Below the pieces are notes generated by a model. The model did not search any database and was not told the origin of the DNA. It saw only the letters and a list, made by a program, of their open reading frames with translations. Made by a program: the position numbers and the translations under genes. A DNA stretch of 64,000 nucleotides from Metallyticus violacea (Eukaryota; Arthropoda; Insecta; Mantodea; Metallyticidae): contig CM060846.1 of NCBI GenBank assembly GCA_030762175.1, positions 308,298,512 through 308,362,511 on the forward strand, in the 5' to 3' direction. This document shows, piece by piece, positions 51,271-62,320 of the stretch; the first letter of the stretch is position 1, and each line of letters opens with the position of its first letter.

Positions 51271-51557
51271 GTCGGTCCTGATGGTCTGGTGGTAGCCATA
51301 CTTTCCCTGTAGAACCAAGATTGCGGATTCAAACTCTGCTAGGATCAATACATTTTTTCGGGCTTAAAAATCGTAATTATGGCTTCCTTCGGAAGCGAAG
51401 TAAAGCCGTGGGTCCGGCATGTAAAATAATCTCAAGTAGGAAAGAAGAGGCCTCTGAGCAAAATTTATCTACTGTTTCACGCCCTGAATTGAATGGGACG
51501 CCAATGGCCTGAGATGTTAAAGAGCGTCCTTAATTATACAAAAAAAAAAAAAAAAAA
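51271..51557 (+). repeat. SINE-B, full length but diverged
   Basis: The head reads gtcggtcctgatggtctggt with a degraded B box (ggattcaaactct). The body is ggcttccttcggaagcgaag and the copy ends in a run of about 17 A (51541-51557). The B box changes suggest Pol III transcription is lost. Confidence 0.9.
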
Positions 51558-51571
51558 TGATCCTCAGCAAT

Positions 51572-51640
51572 ATTCATAAATATCTTTTATTATGATTTGT
51601 AGGAATGCACCCGGTTTGGACCAAAATGATCCCCATCAGC

Positions 51641-51682
<42 letters not shown>

Positions 51683-51760
51683 GCAATTACAATAAGCTTC
51701 AATTCATAAATATCTTTTTTATGCTCTGTATGCGCCCGGTTTGGGCTAAAAAGCCCCATC

Positions 51761-51805
<45 letters not shown>

Positions 51806-51828
51806 GTAATTACAAAAAACTTCAATGC
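51572..51828. repeat. 130-bp tandem duplication, each copy with a (TAA)n microsatellite
   Basis: Units 51572-51701 and 51702-51828 both read attcataaatatcttttta..., then cacccggtttggaccaaaat (cgcccggtttgggctaaaaa), then cccatcagctaataataat, and end gcaattacaataagcttcaa. The microsatellites (51641-51682 and 51763-51806) are of similar length in the two copies. Confidence 0.9.
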
Positions 51829-52056
51829 CTCCAAACTTCCAAAATTATCTAACTTCATTCAAACAGATGGGTGCCAAAATTCACAATTTAACAATGATCT
51901 GAAAACACACAATTCCAACGATTACTGTCTCTCACAATTGGCCTCTCATCTACTCAGTATTTGGACTTGACCGTTTTTTTTTAGCTATTATAGTTTTGAT
52001 AAGGTTAAAGTGAAAGAGAAATGTAGCTCTCCTATTTATACCGTAAGGTGTTTAGA

Positions 52057-52357
52057 ATTCCCATCTCTTGTTTTTTTTTTTTTTTTTTTTTTTGAACAGT
52101 GCTTAACGCCCGTTTTTGCTACAGAGGCACCACAGGCGGTGAACATTGATGATACATGAAATGTAATGATATATTGGGAAAGGACTTTTTAAGGAAGGAA
52201 ACGTTGCAAGCGTAAGTTTAGGGTACATCCCCGGCATTTGCCAATTATGAGGACTGAGGAAAACCTGGTAAAACTTCAGTCAGCTTGAACCCCAGACCTC
52301 CCGCTCGCGAGTTCGCGCCTTAACGACCTCGGCCACCCGTGGCAGTATTCCCATCTC
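52057..52357 (-). repeat. SINE-A, full length with 11-bp target duplication
   Basis: SINE body 52068-52346 on the minus strand: poly(T) at left (the SINE tail), gcttaacgcccgtttttgct, caccacaggcggtg, ccccggcatttgccaattat, and at the right the tRNA-Ser/Leu-like head with gaccccaga-like B box (cttgaaccccagacc) and A box cttaacgacctcggccacc. It is flanked by ATTCCCATCTC at 52057-52067 and 52347-52357. The long tail and perfect duplication mark a young insertion. Confidence 0.93.
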
Positions 52358-52689
52358 CAAATATAGTACGAACAGAGAAGCTTTCCTTCGGGGAACGGGA
52401 TTTTTCTATGAGCGAGACCCACTCGTTTGCCGAGCCATGGAGGCGTTGGCATGGCTGCTTGCTTATTTGTTGACCTTGCTGACTATCCCAGTCATAGCGC
52501 AATTGTTCACGGATGAGTATTTTGTTTTTCGTTTCTTAATTCGACAGTATGCATAACATGTGTTATGTCTCGTCTTTACATGATTCGTATGTGTTAACTC
52601 AGTGGTAAAAGAATTATAGAACTATTTTTTGTGAGTTGATTCTGTTACTTATGTGAGTACCATACCTGCTCCATTTTTTACAGAATTAA
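52358..52689. other. unassigned DNA
   Basis: A 60-codon minus frame (52502-52320) overlaps the SINE end and has no motif. The block 52360-52500 is moderately GC-rich and unassigned. Confidence 0.4.
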
Positions 52690-53040
52690 CCTACAGGCAG
52701 CTTTATCATGGATTTTTTCAACAGGACTACGCACTGCTCACACTGTAAATAATTCTATGTGAGCAATTCATAATGTGTTAAGACACGACAAGTGTTGTGA
52801 GCAGGAGTTTGTGGTCCGCTCGGTCTCCCGATTTAACGGCCTGCAATTATTATCTCTGGGGTAAATTTAAAAATGTCGTATACAAGATGAACTAACACAC
52901 CATACAAGAACTCAAGGTTAATATCCTTTAGGAAATTGTCCCTGTTTCTCAAAATGAGCTACATCTCTCCTAAAGGGATGCCAAACATTTGTGAAAAGTG
53001 ACGTCTGACAGTTTCAACACCTTATTTGATGATTTGGCAA
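52690..53040 (+). pseudogene. Tc1/mariner-type transposase fragment (DUF4817 group)
   Basis: Plus-strand text FFQQDYALLTL (about 52716, second catalytic block FQQDGA), then SARSPDLTACNYYLWGKF (about 52817-52870), KNVVYK, HTIQELKVNI (about 52900) and ELHLS near 52955. The third catalytic Asp of SPDLTPCDFYLWG is Asn here (TACNYY). Stops occur within. This is the C-terminal half of a transposase related to those at 15591-16372 and 61208-62758; the N-terminal half is absent. Confidence 0.8.
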
Positions 53041-54884
53041 TTAATGAGTCTCCTATATTGGTTTGTGTATTGTATGGTTGGTTTATTTTATTGTTTTACC
53101 CCCCTGCTAATCACCGAGACCCGGCTGGCGAGCTAACCGGCTAACGTGCTGCGCGCTCGCCCATAGGCAAAACACTCCGGGAAAAAAACAAAACTGATCG
53201 CATTCTACTTTAGCCATTGTCCAAATTTTAAGTCATTGGAGGTGTCCTTTCGAAATATAAACATGAAGTTATGTAGTAGTCTTTTTCCATCTTTAGAAAT
53301 TTACTCCATTTTCAACATTGTGTCTAGAGAGCATAGGATTTTCTTATCCTGTAAGTGAGCGAAGTTTGTTTTACAATTACACAGGAGGTAAATGAAAAAG
53401 TAATTTTTAGCATTATTTTGATTATGCACTTCGTTTACTTTTACAAATTTCTGTAGAATGTGACGTCAGAGAACATTAGGTACTAGAAAAAAGAAACAAT
53501 ATAGAAGTAATTGTTGGTGATCACTGTGAAAAGGTCGATACTGGAAGATGCATGTCGTAGTTTTTAGTGCACTATTTTGGGTGACGGTGGTTTACAGTCT
53601 TATATTTCAGAAGCGGAGAAGTTTTGAAGTTGTCAGAAGTTAAGGTTATTACTTCCGTATCAGTTGGAGCTGTTAAACAGCGAAATGGACGTTTCTATTA
53701 TTCTTTTAAATTTTTCTTTGAAGAGATGCTTAGGTTCATAAAGCTTAACCCGCAGTAATTCATATTGCACAATGGGATTTAATTTATATATAATTTTTTT
53801 TCTTTGTAGTCTAGCAACATTGAAATTTACTTGACATTGCTTTGTAGTGTATTTTAAAATTTATGAATAAACTGGAGAACTTAGAGCATTAAATATATTA
53901 TATATTTTATATTACAAGCTAGGAGATAATATTTCTGATATGCACATATATGTTTAAAAATGTCCTGAAAATTTTCTGAGATTAAATTAGCAAAACATTT
54001 CATATCTGCTGTTGATGCTAAATAGTTAGTTGGAATATGCTTAAAGAAGCTTTGTGAGTGACGAAAGACGATGTATGTGCACTTTCTCAATAGGTCATCA
54101 TTTTGTATCATTTCACACTACTGTATTCTTGCTGAACTGCGCTATGGTGTTAAATAATCCATCTGCTTTAAAGAAATGTTGAACCACTTGAACGCATCTA
54201 GTCAAGCACCATATATAATTAAGAAACTTCCAGACTGAAATTCCTATAAGATTAATCTCATGGTTCAAACTAATGATTTCACTTTTGAGTTCAAATGTCT
54301 AGTAGAAGTTCTTCTAGATGCGTATAATAGAAAGTTTTTGCTAGAGAAGCACCCTTTCTGCAGAGCCACTTCAAACTCACGTGCAGTTTTCGAGTCCTTG
54401 CCATTCTCCTCTTATCCCGCTGCCAACATTGATACACTATTAATATCTGTAGTCTTCGAGTATAACGATATTTTTATGGCCTCTTTCCCTTTCTGCATAT
54501 TTTTTCTCTTATTTCTTGATAGATGTTAATTAAGAACTTTAATTAACTTCATAATTTTATCAGCTACCCTGCACAACAAAGTTGCTAATCTCGCATGTTT
54601 CTCTAGCTTTCAACTGCTTTACCCTAGCTCTCAACGTTGTTAAAACTCTGCTTGAGTATGCAAATCTCCTTGCGTTTACGGCAAAATTCACAGAAATGTA
54701 AAATGGATGCACTCACATCAGCGATATATTAACAGCAGCAATTCTCTAAACTGTAATACTAAATAACTTTGCTTTAGAGTGGCAATGTATACCTTTTACA
54801 TTGTAGCATATACTTTCATCGCATTGTGTTCGATTCATAGAAGCGTATTCAATTATATTTTGGTGATATTTCCACTTATTACAG

Positions 54885-54929
<45 letters not shown>

Positions 54930-55062
54930 TAAATTGCTACCAGGACATTGCCACGAATAAAGGAAAATAACGCCAAAGAAAAAAAAAGCACTCACTCTGT
55001 GAAAATATCTATTTCCCCTAATTTAGAGCGCACCCAGTGATTATAGGGGGAAAATACCCTGA
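53041..55062. other. unassigned DNA with a GC-rich block
   Basis: 53095-53165 is a GC-rich stretch in AT-rich surroundings (cccctgctaatcaccgagac, ggctggcgagctaaccggct). On the minus strand an A-rich run (taaaacaataaaataaacc) follows it, as in a SINE-like insertion. The remainder, including frames 53881-54111 and 54260-54529, shows no motif. Confidence 0.4.
54887..54926. repeat. (TA)n microsatellite
   Basis: About 20 TA units. Confidence 0.95.
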
Positions 55063-55180
55063 TACAGTGAGGTTATTTGAGTTGAGGGCTGCCTGATTGC
55101 GGTTGCTTACTGACAAAATGCAGCAGCCGCTACTGAAAATAGAGATATATTGTCGCAGAGTGTAAAGTTAGTCTTTATAT
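55063..55180 (+). repeat. family C transposon terminus fragment
   Basis: ACAGTGAGGTTATTTGAGTT and the following ctgcctgattgcggttgctt match the end at 25543 (acagtgaggttattttagtt, ctgcctgaccgcggctgc) for over 50 bases. Similarity continues weakly to about 55175 (agagtgtaaagttag). No transposase sequence follows directly. Confidence 0.7.
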
Positions 55181-55552
55181 TTTTACTGAGATTCGGAAGT
55201 AATACTGTATTTTAAACTGATATAATCAAAATTAGAGTCTGGAGCTTTGGTCCCCTAAGGTTTAAGTTAGATGCATATGGATTGTAGATGCCAGTTTGCG
55301 AGAAGGGATTAAGGGATGACCTAAAATAAGATCCGCAAGCTAGCCACTCGAATAAACAAGATATATATCTATTCCAATGGCAAATACAGTGACAGGGTGG
55401 AGATTTCAGTAATACAACTATGCAAATTATCGCGTTAAACGAAAACTTAGGCTGTATATAATAGTGTTATAATATTTAACGATTATTTACTTAGGATTGT
55501 TACAATTTTACAGGCTCTTTAGTCTATTACGTATGTAAACCTTTTGTTTTAC
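55181..55552. other. unassigned DNA
   Basis: No supported feature. Confidence 0.4.
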
Positions 55553-55881
55553 ATATTATCATAAGTCGGTCCTTGTGGTGTATTGGTAACCATACTTGCC
55601 TTCCAAACCCAAGGTCACGGGTTCAAACCCGGCCATGATCAATGGATTTTTTTTTGGCAAAATCCCAAGTAAGGCTTCCTTCGGAAGGAAAGTAAAGACG
55701 TGGGTTTCGTGTCGTAGATTTGCGGTACGTAAAAGAACCTCAAGCCTGAAAGAGAAGGCCTGTGTGCAAAATTTGTCGGCTGTTTCACGCCATGAATTGA
55801 ATGGGACGCTGATAACCTGAGATATTAAATAGCGTTCGTAAATAAAACAAATCAATCAATCAATCAATCAATATTATCATA
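55553..55881 (+). repeat. SINE-B, full length with (AATC)n tail and 11-bp target duplication
   Basis: Body 55564-55870: head gtcggtccttgtggtgtatt with B box GGGTTCAAACCC, body cttccttcggaaggaaagta, and tail caaatcaatcaatcaatcaa. It is flanked by ATATTATCATA at 55553-55563 and 55871-55881. The AATC-repeat tail differs from the poly(A) tail of the 51271 copy. Confidence 0.93.
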
Positions 55882-55950
55882 CACTAATGCAAAGGCAAAT
55901 ATAGCACATTTCAATTACAATGAATGACAACATAAATTCGTAATGTTTCA

Positions 55951-56230
55951 AGGAGTGGCCGAAGTCGTTAAGGCGCGTACTCGTGAGCAGGAGGTTTGGG
56001 GTTCGAATTCTGCCAGGACCGTCCTGCCTAATTGAGGGGTTTTCCAGGTTTTCCTCAGTCCTCATAAATGACAAATGCCGGGGACGTACTCTAAACTTAC
56101 ACCTGGAACGCTTCCTTCCTTAAAATAATCCTTTCCCAATTTATCATTTCATCTCACGTATCATCAGTGCCAACCGCCTGTGTGCCTCAGTAGTAAAAAC
56201 GGGCGTTAAACACCATTCATTCATTTTTTT
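55951..56230 (+). repeat. SINE-A, full length
   Basis: The tRNA-like head aggagtggccgaagtcgtta (A box) and gggttcgaattct (B box) is followed by gttttccaggttttcctcag, aaatgccggggacgtactct, ccgcctgtgtgcctcagtag and gttaaacaccattcattcat. It sits 70 bases after a SINE-B. No clear target duplication. Confidence 0.92.
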
Positions 56231-56865
56231 CTATTTGATTAATGAAAGATTGTGTTGCGCGAAACTCGTCTCAACGACGCATGACTTTATGAGTGAATAT
56301 TTCAAATATACAATATTACAGAGATTTACTCTAATGTCAATATTTAGCTGTTTATTTTTGCATAATTCGTTTCTAATTGCTCACATTTTTTAATATCCAG
56401 TATTTCTGACGAGAATACTCTGCAGCTTTGCCCTCTCTTTTCGGATAATGTGGCCATCTTCCGAGCTATTTAGTGCTTCTTCAAATTGCTCCACAAATGG
56501 AAATTTTTACATTTTATGCTTCTAAAGGTATCATTATTCCAAGAAAACCTGAGTAATTATTTAGGATGTACAAAAGAGGTCTGCAAGTTGTTCATAAATC
56601 AGGGTTTTTGCAGTTCAAATCATTGCAAAATCTTCGCTACAAAACGCATCAGTCACCAACACAATTTGCTCGTAGTATTTTGCATAACTCAATGCAGCCT
56701 TCACTAAAGTACCCCATATGTTAAGATAGATATGGACAGAGGGATAAAGGGAAACAATTTTGAGGATTCTAGATGGAGATTTTAAATTTTTTCTTTTGAT
56801 ATTGAATATAAATCTATTTACATTATTGTTAAGTATCGTACTAAGTGTCTGTGTTATGTGTGAGT
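56231..56865. other. unassigned DNA
   Basis: No supported feature; the frame 56486-56707 has no motif. Confidence 0.4.
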
Positions 56866-57107
56866 TTACTTACGGACGCTCTTTAACATCTCAGGTCATC
56901 AGCATCCCATTCAATTCAGTACGTGAAACGGCTGATAAATTTTGCTCAGAGGTCTCTTCTTTCAGGCTTGATGTTCTTTTACCTGCCGTAAAAGTACAAC
57001 ACGGGACCCACGGCTTTACTTCCCTTCAAAAAATGCAACACTCACGGTTTTTACGCCCGATGTAACCCATTATCCCTGATCAGGATTAAACTCGCGATCT
57101 TCCGTCA
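56866..57107 (-). repeat. SINE-B, 5'-truncated
   Basis: On the plus strand: ttacttacggacgctcttta (SINE 3' end), gtgaaacggctgataaattt, gaggtctcttctttcaggct and cacggctttacttcccttca. It ends near the B box (gattaaactcgcgatctt). The A-box half is missing. It directly abuts the hAT relic at 57110. Confidence 0.85.
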
Positions 57108-57109
57108 CA

Positions 57110-57390
57110 AGTGAATGTTTAAGACACCATGTATTTAATTCTCTTCCTGCTTTCGTCATGTAAGATGCAGCATTCGTGATCAGTAACAATACATTTTCTC
57201 GCGAAATAACCATAGGCATTTTAAACGCGGAGGTGACTGTTCTTTTTCTAACATCTCCATTGTTAATAAATATATTGGACACCAGTATTCCAGCAATAAC
57301 AGTGGCCATATATCTCTCAGCAGCGTCTGTAGTTTCTCCACAGATAACCAGATCTTGTTTTCAACGACTGAACTTCTCATACTAGTCACG
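57110..57390 (-). pseudogene. hAT-type transposase fragment (DUF659-like)
   Basis: Two overlapping minus frames give one protein with a frameshift: ENKIWLSVEKLQTLLRD (about 57365-57310, like DNKIWLSVDETTDxxGRY), then MATVIAGILVSNIF, VISRENVLLLITNAASYMTK and AGREL (57309-57130). This fits the conserved pattern LLFxTDAAxYMxKAGxxL of DUF659/hAT transposases. The Asp of the ...LLxTDAA motif is Asn here. hAT enzymes move DNA with 8-bp duplications. The C-terminal part is cut off by the adjoining SINE-B. Confidence 0.75.
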
Positions 57391-57934
57391 ACACCGCCCC
57401 CCCCCAGAGTAAATGTATAGTTTTGACTCGTTTGGCAATGTTCTAAGAAGTCTTTCTTAAAATATATGTTTTGAAGCCTTTCAATAGAATATTGGCATGC
57501 ACCATCACCTCACACATATTTCTGGGAAAAAAAAAAAAAATGAACTTTCTATTTGGGGCTACTGTAACTGAAATCGAATGGTGTTATCTTTTAATTTTCG
57601 GTTTTTGGTGATTTTTCGAATTGCAGTATTGTTACCTTTCGTTACCTCTTGCACACATCTTACATGTAATTGACTCCCGTTTGTGCAAAAATAATCTGTT
57701 CTAAATTCCTTTATAAGCTGATTTAGCTACAGTGGTTTAGAGCTTTTAGTTTTAGGTAGAGCGAAATATAAATACCTGCTCTCATTTACGGAAACCAGCT
57801 CTATCAACGATTTTGTGCATACTTATATAGTGTGCAGCTACCTATACTCAAGGAGAGATACGGGTTCCAGATTACGTGCTTAACTTGGTACCTTGTTATT
57901 TGCATTGGGACTAGAGATCCGGACCTTTAGTTAT
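57391..57934. other. unassigned DNA
   Basis: No supported feature; an A-rich run lies at 57525-57540 and a C-run at 57396-57405. Confidence 0.4.
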
Positions 57935-58225
57935 GAGGTGTCATAAATGATGACCCTAAGCGTAGGATATTCCTGTATTTCGTCTAACATTTCCTCCGTA
58001 AGAACCCGACGACTCCATAACACGTTTCTTGTCATTGAGAAATCCTATATCATAAGTTTTTAACGAGCTGGGGAACAGTTTCGCTATCTGGAACCACTGC
58101 CGGTAATATTCCGAATAGTCTTACCACCTTTCTGCAATACTCCGTGTTCACATATGTATCGTACATAAAACCCCGTTCTTCAAGACTACATATAGCGGCA
58201 TAATTAACGAAGAACCATTAGCACA
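57935..58225 (-). pseudogene. family C transposase N-terminus fragment
   Basis: On the minus strand the start VLKNGV (about 58175) matches LKNGLL at 36716. It is followed by a degraded HTH with RRVLTEEMLDEIQEYP-like text from ctcctccgtaagaacccg (about 57960-58010) and LNDKKRV (58030-58050). The same HTH end, DKKxxxxxRVLTxExL, is present at 25740-25880. No catalytic sequence follows and no terminus is found. Confidence 0.6.
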
Positions 58226-61207
58226 CAATATACACACGATGAAAGCAGCAAGTAACACACGAACGCATAACCATTCGCTGACAAAGCCTTCCTTAAATTA
58301 CAATCTGCTATCTGCACAACCACTTTGGAATTGTTTTCTTAGTAGCCGCACTGTTCGCAATGTTAATTTATCACTCGTATTGTAGCAAGTCGTTTATCGT
58401 CACCAGGAACCTCTTCATTATTATTCCACATGTCTTGCGAACAAGAGGTTACCTTATTTTTATTCTTTTGCAGTTTTTTTTATTTATACTAATCTTACTT
58501 AACCTATAAAGGGTGCTCGTACAAAAGTGTAAATTCATCACTGAAATAATAATCGAGTAATACCGCAAGGCCAGAGTGTAAAATAAGACACTTGGAAAAA
58601 TGTTTGAGAAGTCAAGCATACATTCAAAAGTTGAGGCAGAAACAAACCTGTTAATCCTAGTTTTTAAACTTGCGCACATTTCTAATTTTATTACAGTGTT
58701 TTGTATTGTAATGAAATGATAAATACAAAGAACTTTTGCAAATAAACAAACGCATCATAGAGAACAACTCCGGCAAGAACGCGAAAGTGAGCGATTAACT
58801 TCTAAACTGATTCCTTTTTTCCATACCTTTCACCACTGGCCGCTTTTATCTCGGGTCATTTTCTCTCGCTACTCATTATCACAATTATTCTTTCCCTATC
58901 AATTCTCTTCCCTTACCTACCCTCTTCATAACTTCCTTTTTCTGTCCTTTGACTTGTTTCTTTTTCTCTCTTTTATCCCTTCTTTCCTCTCGTGCGCCGA
59001 GAGTTAATCAGCTTCTGTTCATTTTATAAGAACATTCTTCCAAACTTAGACCTTTGTACTTAAAATTGTTGCCAAGCTGGTGAACACCGTGGTTTTATTT
59101 TTCTGAATTATGTGATTTGAACGAATAGGAACACTTCTGGTTAAACATACCGCCACTTCTCATTCTTCCGTATCAAAAATCGAATAGAGCCCCTTCCTGG
59201 ATTTTCTGTAAATTCTTGTTGCCATTCTTTTTGTGAGTCATTCAATTTGGGTCTCATAGCATGGTATAAAGGTAAGGAAGCATTCCTCCCCCATAACTGT
59301 AACAATCATTTTAAAATGTATTTCTTCCACTATAGTTGTTTTTGCGACGTTTAATTCCTTTCTAATATATTCATTTGCTTTTTGTCTTTTACAGTAATCC
59401 TCAACATAGAGCTAAAAGAACTGAAATTTCGGAAGTTTCTCTCTTTGTTGTCTCTGGTCTTGTTTCGCCATCACATAATAGTGCAGGTTTAGGCACATCC
59501 TTGTGTAATAAACATTGTATATTGCCACTGGTTTTATCCTACACGCTGTTTCACGGAATAGCATGTCTGCCTGTTGAGATCTTTCTTCGTGGCTGTAAAA
59601 TATATTAAATATTTAAAATACCATATTTCTTGTGTTGAATAATTAATATTAATTTTAAATCTTCCACGAATATAACATACACGACTATATAGTAATTAAT
59701 TTAGTTTTATTTATGGAAACAATTGTATAACGCCAATATTTTACACAATTATGTAAACTTCTCTTTAAAATTAATTGTTGAATCTTTTACAAGTAATTGG
59801 CAATCGGCATTTACGATAGTGCTGATAATGTATTTTTGTCCCAGTTGTGGACGTTTGCGATTGATTTAGTGATATTCTTTAATTATTTTTACGGGAAAAA
59901 CAACATTGTCTAAATCATAATTTACTTTTAGGGGTCATTTATATTGTTGCTATTGTAATATTGTCAAGTAATGATATAATAAATTTGCTGAATTAATATA
60001 TTCCTGTAATATTCCACATTTATTCTGTTTCCATTTAACATACTCTTTTCCATAATACAGGAAAGTTATACGTAATTCTACATTAAATTGCTGCCTTTTA
60101 TCGAAATCCGAAGGAATGCGGTTGTACCCAAGGAACATTTTTTGAAAAATTTCTTCAAATCTCCATCGACCCTATTTTCTAGGCATTAAAAATGTCGATA
60201 AACTTGGTAAATCGCCTCCATCTCCATATTTTCCTTCTTTTTTTTTTTCGAATTTATGCAAGATGCTAAATGACAGATGCGCCTTGGGTCTATATTCACC
60301 GTTCACTCTACTCCTCGCGCTAATACGTAGACAGAAGACATTTGAAAACTCGGTGAATAAGGGCTTAAGGGAAAGAAGGTACTCGCGATATAATTGCATT
60401 CCAAAAACATTCTACTCTCACACTTATAGCTGCATGGTTTCTGTACATTTTATAAACTTTTATTCCACTTTATACGCTCTTACTTACACCGTGGAAACTG
60501 CCATTGAACGAGTCACTAATATGCACCAAATATCAAAATTATTTAAAACAAAATGACGGATCAATGCAAAGCGGAATGTGATTAGGCTACAACCAATTTG
60601 GCACGCTTACATAATGAATAATAATTACACTCTATCATAATCTACGACATTTGGCGTTTTGTATGTCATGCTAATAGCTAGCGCCAGGTTAATATTCTTA
60701 TTAAAATTCCAAAACGAGCTTAAAACAACATTAAAGGATTATAATATTCAAGAAAAACTTCGAGGCTAGAGCGAAGTTCCCGCACTACTCAGCAAGCATT
60801 GGTGTTTATTAGACGTTTATGGTCGAGCGGAATTGTTACGTTTCGTTCTGTGCTTTGTTCTGGGCATTCAGGTTAGAATCTTTCTTAACAGGTGCCCTTT
60901 TTTAAACCCTTGTTTTACCTTTTTTGACCAATAATGTAAAATTACGAAACAAAAATGATTATGTAAACATTATTAATAAGTTGCATGAAACGGATGAAAA
61001 TGCTTCAAGTCTTTTGCTGGCACACATATAATGAACACTATAAAAATTCATAGTCCGCAGGTACGTTTCCCAATTTAACTTTGTTGTAAATGTTTCAAAA
61101 TGCGAGGTGTCGAGGTGGCTGCGCCGAAACCTGGCATGAATCACCTTCCGTGTGCTTTGCTGTAGGCACTTTTTATCTTTCTACGAGTCTCGAAGATATA
61201 CAGCGCA
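58226..61207. other. unassigned AT-rich DNA
   Basis: No gene supported in 3 kb. 58811-58998 is strongly pyrimidine-rich on the plus strand (see findings). Frames at 58449-58679, 59375-59608, 60172-60556 and 60959-61144 have no motif. Confidence 0.45.
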
Positions 61208-61370
61208 ATGTATTCAAACGCCGAGTATGTGAACAGGCTGCTCTATGGTGAAGCAAGGTGCAATGCAGCGGAAGCAAGACAGTTGTACGGTAAACGATTT
61301 CCATGAACAACAACTACAGATACGTTTATAAGGGTTGAAAGGTCACCTCCTGTTCGGGATGCTTCAGCGA

Positions 61371-61664
61371 CTTCTAGATATGGTTTACTTACGGACGCTC
61401 TTTAAGATCATTAGCGTCCTATTCAAATTAGGGCGTGAAACGGCCGACAAATTTTGCTCAGAGGCCTCTTTTTCGGACTTGAGGTTCTTTATCGTGCCGT
61501 AAATGTACGACACGGGAGCCACGGCTTTACTTCCCTTCCCTGAGGATTTTACGCCCCCCCCTCAAAAATCCATCGGTCCTGGCCGGGATTGAGCCCGCTA
61601 TCTTGGGTTTAGGAGGCAAGTACAGTTACCGCTACACCATCAGGACCGACACGGCTTCTAGAAA
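61371..61664 (-). repeat. SINE-B inserted in transposase, short target duplication
   Basis: Body about 61384-61650, minus orientation: ttacttacggacgctcttta at the left, gtgaaacggccgacaaattt, cacggctttacttcccttcc, then the tRNA-like head (gggattgagcccgc, taccgctacaccatcaggac). It is flanked by CTTCTAGATAT (61371-61381) and CTTCTAGAAAT (61655-61665). A C-run replaces part of the linker (gcccccccctc). Confidence 0.9.
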
Positions 61665-62012
61665 TAATGAAGAAACGATGCTTAATGCAATTGTAAACAA
61701 CCCGCGTACCAGCGCGACTAGGTCCATAGCACAGGATATAAACATTAGCTAGGCATTAGTTTTAGAATATTGTACCCCAATAAATTTCATGCCCACCATG
61801 TAAAACTACATCAGGCTCTCTATGAACTTGATTAGCAAGAGCGAATGGTATTTTTGCAATGATTATTGCAACAGGTAGAAGCTCATGCCGCATTCTTAAC
61901 CAATGTGCTTTTTAGCGACGAAGCCACGTGCCACAACGACGGATCTGTGAATCGACATAATATGCACTACTGGAGTGTAAGTAACTCTTTCTGGTGAAAG
62001 AAACTGCGTTTC

Positions 62013-62320
62013 AAGTGCAATAGATGACCGCCACGTGTGGTCGAGGTCGTTAAGACGCGGACTCGTGAGCGGCAGGTCTGGGGTTCGAATCCAGCCAGGA
62101 CCGTCCTCCCTGACTGAGATTTTTTCCAGGTTTTCCTCAGTCCTCATAAGTGGCAAATGCCGGGGAGGTACTCTAAATTTAGGCATGGAACGTGTCCTTC
62201 CTTAAAAAATAAATCCTTTCCCAATTTATCATTTCATTTCATGTATCATCAGTGTTCATCGCCTGTGGTGCCACAGTAGTAAAAACGGGTGTTAAACACA
62301 ATTAAAAAAAGTGCAATGGA
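62013..62320 (+). repeat. SINE-A inserted in transposase, 12-bp target duplication
   Basis: Body 62025-62308: tRNA-like head with tggtcgaggtcgttaag and gggttcgaatccag, then gttttcctcagtcctcataa, aaatgccggggaggtactct, cgcctgtggtgccacagtag and gtgttaaacacaattaaaaa. It is flanked by AAGTGCAATAGA (62013-62024) and AAGTGCAATGGA (62309-62320). It is well preserved. Confidence 0.93.
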
